NCBI RefSeq assembly: GCF_900108245.1
Contig: NZ_FNUY01000002.1
Span: 310,001-374,000, forward strand
From: Allobosea lathyri
GTDB lineage: Bacteria; Pseudomonadota; Alphaproteobacteria; Rhizobiales; Beijerinckiaceae
Direction of reading: 5' to 3'
DNA length: 64,000 nt
The translations under genes were made by a program, and so were the position numbers. This document shows positions 61,423 through 64,000 of the stretch, piece after piece; the stretch's first letter is position 1, and every line of letters begins with the position of its first letter. The notes beneath the pieces were generated by a model. It ran no database searches. It was not told where the DNA came from and was given only the letters and a program-made list of their open reading frames with translations.

Positions 61423-63948
61423 ATGACTTCCTCCCAGCGCGATTATGCGCCACTCCTGATCGCCGCAGCCGGGCTGATCGCCTTGCCTTTCCTGATGCAT
61501 GCGATCGGCCTCGGCACGACCTCGGCGACAGAGATCGTCGTCTTCGCCATCGCCTGCATGGCGCTGAACATCCTGGTGGGAACGACGGGGCTGGTCTCCT
61601 TCGGCCACGGCGCCTGGTTCGGGCTTGCCGCCTATGCGGCCGGGCTGATCCAGCGCAACTGGCTGCCGGGGCAGTTCGCCTTGCCTATCCTGCTCGCGGT
61701 CGCTTTCGTGGCGCTGCTGGCCTTCGTCTTCGGGGCGCTGATCCTGCGCCGCAAGGGTGTCTATTTCTCGCTGCTGACGCTGGCGCTCGCGGCGATGACC
61801 TATTCGGTCGCGTTCCGCTGGACCGCGGTGACCGGCGGTGAGGATGGCTTGGGCGGGATCAAGCGGCCACTGTTCCTCGGCATCGATTTCGAGGCGGCGC
61901 TGCCCTTCTACATGCTGGTCGCGACCATCGGCATGGTCGTCATCTACGCGCTCTGGCGCTTCCACCGCTCGCCTGTCGGCACGGTACTGGTCGCGATCCG
62001 CGAGAACGAGCAGCGCGCCCGCTTCCTCGGCTACGCGACAGACCGCTACAAGCTCGTGGCGTTCACGATGTCGGCGGGGCTGACCGGACTTGCCGGCTCG
62101 CTCCTGCTCTTCAACAACCGCATGACCTCGGCCGATCCGATCTCCGTCGCCTTTTCCGGCGAGTTGCTGGCTATGGTCGTGATCGGCGGCATGCGCTCGT
62201 TTCTTGGCCCTGCGCTGGGCGCCCTCTTCTTCGTGATCTTCCGCGACTACCTCTCCAGCATCACGCCGAACTGGCTGTTCTGGTTCGGCCTGCTTTTTGT
62301 GGCCTTCATCGTCTTCTCCCCGACAGGGCTCGTCGGCGTCGGGGAAAGGCTGCTACGGCCCTTCCGCAAGCAGTCGGCCGGAGATGCCGCGATGTCGGCG
62401 CGTCAGGCCGGCGCGGTCACGCTGCCCGATTTCATGAAGCCGGCCGATATCGTCGACGGGCCGATCCTATCGGCAAGGGGGCTCGCCAAGAGCTTTGGCG
62501 GCATCAAGGCGGTCGAAGGCGTGGACATCACCATGCATGACCGGCGGCTGCACGCGCTGATCGGCCCCAACGGCGCCGGCAAGACGACCGCCTTCAACCT
62601 GATCTCCGGCCTGTTCGCGCCCGACCGCGGCGAGGTCAGGCTGCGCGACCGCCAGATCGGCGGCCTTTCACCCGAAGCGATCACGCAGGCAGGCATCGGC
62701 CGCGCCTTCCAGATCACCAACCTGTTCCCGACACTGTCGGTTGCGGAGAACGTAAGGCTGGCCGTGCAGGCGCGAGCGGTCGAGCGTTTTAATCCCTGGC
62801 GCGCCGCATCCTCGCTTGCCGAGGTCAACGACCAGACCAAAATCGTGATCGAGACCATGGGTCTGCGCGGAATCGACGGCGCCGAGGCTGGCTCGCTCAG
62901 CTATGGCGGCCAGCGCCTGCTCGACATGTCGCTCGCACTCGCCACGAAGCCGCGGGTGCTGCTGCTCGATGAGCCGCTGGCGGGTCTGGCGGCTGCCGAG
63001 CGTGAGCGCGTCGGCAATCTCATCAAGTCGATCTCGACCGACCTGCCGGTGCTGTTGGTCGAGCATGATATCGACCGCGTCTTCGCCATCGCCGACCATG
63101 TCACGGTGATGAACGAGGGCAGCGTTCTCGTCGACGGCACGGTCGAGGATGCACGGTCCTCTCCGCGCGTGCAGGAGGTCTATATCGGCTCGGGCGCGCA
63201 TGCGCTGGCGCAGAAGCCACGCACCAGCGCCGCAAACGAGACCGTGCTGCTGGGTCTCGACGGCGTCGATACCTATTACGGCAAGAGCCATATCCTGCGG
63301 CAGGTTTCCTTCGACGTTCATGAGAACGAGATTGTCGCCCTGCTCGGTCGCAATGGCGCCGGCAAGTCTACCCTGCTCAAGACCGTCACCGGCATTGCCC
63401 CGCCCGCGACCGGCACGATCACGCTGGCGGGAAGCGACATTGCCGGACGACCCCCCGCTGCGATCGCCCGCGCCGGGATCGCCTATGTGCCGCAGGGGCG
63501 CGGGCTCTTCGCCGGCATGAGCGTCAAGGACAATATGGAGCTCGGCCGCCTCAAGCGCGTCACCGGCAACGGCACGCATTGGGACGACGACAAGATCTTC
63601 GCCTTCTTCCCACGCATCAAGCAGCGCTGGCATTCGCCTGCCGACTATCTGTCGGGCGGCGAACAGCAGATGGTGGCGGTGGCGCGTGCGCTGTCGGGCG
63701 ATACCCGCGTGCTGCTGCTGGACGAGCCTTTCGAGGGGCTGGCGCCTGCGGTGGTCGAGGAGCTTTTCGAGGCTTTCGACAAGCTCAGGCAGGAGATCGC
63801 CATCGTGATCGTCGACCACCATCTCGATCTCGCCCTGGCGCTGTCGGACCGGACCGTCGTGCTCGAACGTGGCGCCGTCGTGCATACCGGCCCCTCGCGC
63901 GCGCTCAGCCAGGATCTGGCATTGCGCCGGCAGGTGCTGTGGCTGTGA
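61423..63948 (+). CDS. Triple fusion LivM permease + LivG ATPase + LivF ATPase
   Basis: 841 residues in one frame. Residues 1-315: LivM permease (LNILVGTTGLVSFGHGAWFG, YSVAFRWTAVTGGEDGLGG). Residues about 345-590: LivG with Walker A GPNGAGKTT, signature LSYGGQRLLDMS, Walker B VLLLDEPLAGL. Residues about 605-841: LivF with GRNGAGKST, GIAYVPQGRGLF, LSGGEQQMVAVARAL, VLLLDEPFEGLAP and IVIVDHHLD. All P-loops and signatures are intact, so it should be functional with LivH and the binding protein. LivG signature (SYGGQ) is typical of LivG-like domains. Full-length without frame disruption. Confidence 0.93.
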   Translation: MTSSQRDYAPLLIAAAGLIALPFLMHAIGLGTTSATEIVVFAIACMALNILVGTTGLVSFGHGAWFGLAAYAAGLIQRNWLPGQFALPILLAVAFVALLAFVFGALILRRKGVYFSLLTLALAAMTYSVAFRWTAVTGGEDGLGGIKRPLFLGIDFEAALPFYMLVATIGMVVIYALWRFHRSPVGTVLVAIRENEQRARFLGYATDRYKLVAFTMSAGLTGLAGSLLLFNNRMTSADPISVAFSGELLAMVVIGGMRSFLGPALGALFFVIFRDYLSSITPNWLFWFGLLFVAFIVFSPTGLVGVGERLLRPFRKQSAGDAAMSARQAGAVTLPDFMKPADIVDGPILSARGLAKSFGGIKAVEGVDITMHDRRLHALIGPNGAGKTTAFNLISGLFAPDRGEVRLRDRQIGGLSPEAITQAGIGRAFQITNLFPTLSVAENVRLAVQARAVERFNPWRAASSLAEVNDQTKIVIETMGLRGIDGAEAGSLSYGGQRLLDMSLALATKPRVLLLDEPLAGLAAAERERVGNLIKSISTDLPVLLVEHDIDRVFAIADHVTVMNEGSVLVDGTVEDARSSPRVQEVYIGSGAHALAQKPRTSAANETVLLGLDGVDTYYGKSHILRQVSFDVHENEIVALLGRNGAGKSTLLKTVTGIAPPATGTITLAGSDIAGRPPAAIARAGIAYVPQGRGLFAGMSVKDNMELGRLKRVTGNGTHWDDDKIFAFFPRIKQRWHSPADYLSGGEQQMVAVARALSGDTRVLLLDEPFEGLAPAVVEELFEAFDKLRQEIAIVIVDHHLDLALALSDRTVVLERGAVVHTGPSRALSQDLALRRQVLWL

Positions 63949-63970
63949 CGAGCTTTCTCTTCCCCTCAGC

Positions 63971-63999
63971 CCTCATCCTGAGGAGCGCCCATCGGGCGC
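63971..63999. repeat. Dispersed intergenic palindrome at the right edge, possibly partial
   Basis: CCTCA-TCC-TGAGG followed by GCGCCC-ATC-GGGCGC, two adjacent hairpins 22 bp after the LivMGF stop. CCTCATCCTGAGGAGC resembles a repeat common in intergenic regions of Hyphomicrobiales. The element may continue beyond the window and may end the liv transcript. Confidence 0.6.
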
Positions 64000-64000
64000 G

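Noticed and set aside
1..64000. tRNA, rRNA, riboswitch or CRISPR features
   Set aside because: No cloverleaf, rRNA-like segment, known riboswitch core or spaced repeat series was recognised by reading; a covariance-model scan (tRNAscan-SE, Infernal/Rfam) would be decisive.

Overview
The window looks like a chromosomal segment of a high-GC alphaproteobacterium of the order Hyphomicrobiales, probably Bosea or a close relative. The basis is the gene order ispD(F)/dusB-ntrB-ntrC-ntrY-ntrX-hfq-hflX/mazG, typical of that order, together with uniform GC-rich coding sequence and family-level similarity of the catabolic genes. The genus is an inference. I see no tRNA, rRNA, CRISPR array, insertion sequence or prophage gene, and no gene-free stretch longer than about 250 bases.

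Layout. (1) 1-12.5 kb is a core block: the 5' end of ispD(F), dusB, the two nitrogen two-component systems ntrBC and ntrYX, hfq-hflX, mazG, arfB (release factor-like rescue hydrolase), recX and a TctC-type binding protein. (2) 12.7-13.2 kb is a lone small methyltransferase. (3) 13.5-26.2 kb (minus strand) is a sugar-oxidation operon: a DapA-family lyase, an enolase-superfamily dehydratase, a complete MalEFGK-type ABC importer, a sugar epimerase/dehydrogenase, a protein fusing an IclR regulator to an SMP-30 lactonase, an SDR dehydrogenase and an FAD-linked 2-hydroxyacid dehydrogenase. A TIM-barrel isomerase lies just upstream. Together they fit a non-phosphorylative route: aldose to lactone to aldonate to 2-keto-3-deoxy acid to central metabolites. 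(4) 26.4-36 kb is a second sugar block: ROK regulator, RbsABC-type importer, Gfo/Idh/MocA dehydrogenase, an orphan periplasmic binding protein, a LacI regulator and an AGE-family epimerase. (5) 36.2-57.4 kb is a formate dehydrogenase island. It holds a MoeA-binding-protein fusion, a diverged MoeA-like protein, a DNA-binding/binding-protein-like regulator, a TupABC tungstate importer, fdhD, mobA, a 65-residue membrane peptide, canonical moeA and the three FDH subunits. It continues with a Tat-target peptide, a TorD chaperone carrying an N-terminal DNA-binding domain, four tightly coupled genes of unknown function (DUF3305, DUF3306, DUF6352, DUF6505), a biotin/lipoate-ligase-like protein apparently without the catalytic lysine, and a divergent multi-[4Fe-4S] protein. 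(6) 57.4-64 kb holds an SDR, a GntR/FCD regulator with a clear palindromic operator, and a branched-chain-amino-acid-type importer in which the permease LivM and both ATPases LivG and LivF form one 841-residue polypeptide.

How it fits together. The FDH island assembles metal uptake (tungstate or molybdate), cofactor synthesis and insertion, chaperoning, the membrane-bound formate-oxidising enzyme (cysteine form, not selenocysteine) and a conserved set of uncharacterised accessory genes. That accessory set, together with the DNA-binding TorD chaperone, is the best candidate in this window for an undescribed system. The second is the IclR-lactonase fusion, which would sense and destroy the same class of molecule. 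A family of about 94-bp palindromic intergenic repeats (two close copies, one relative) punctuates the transporter operons.
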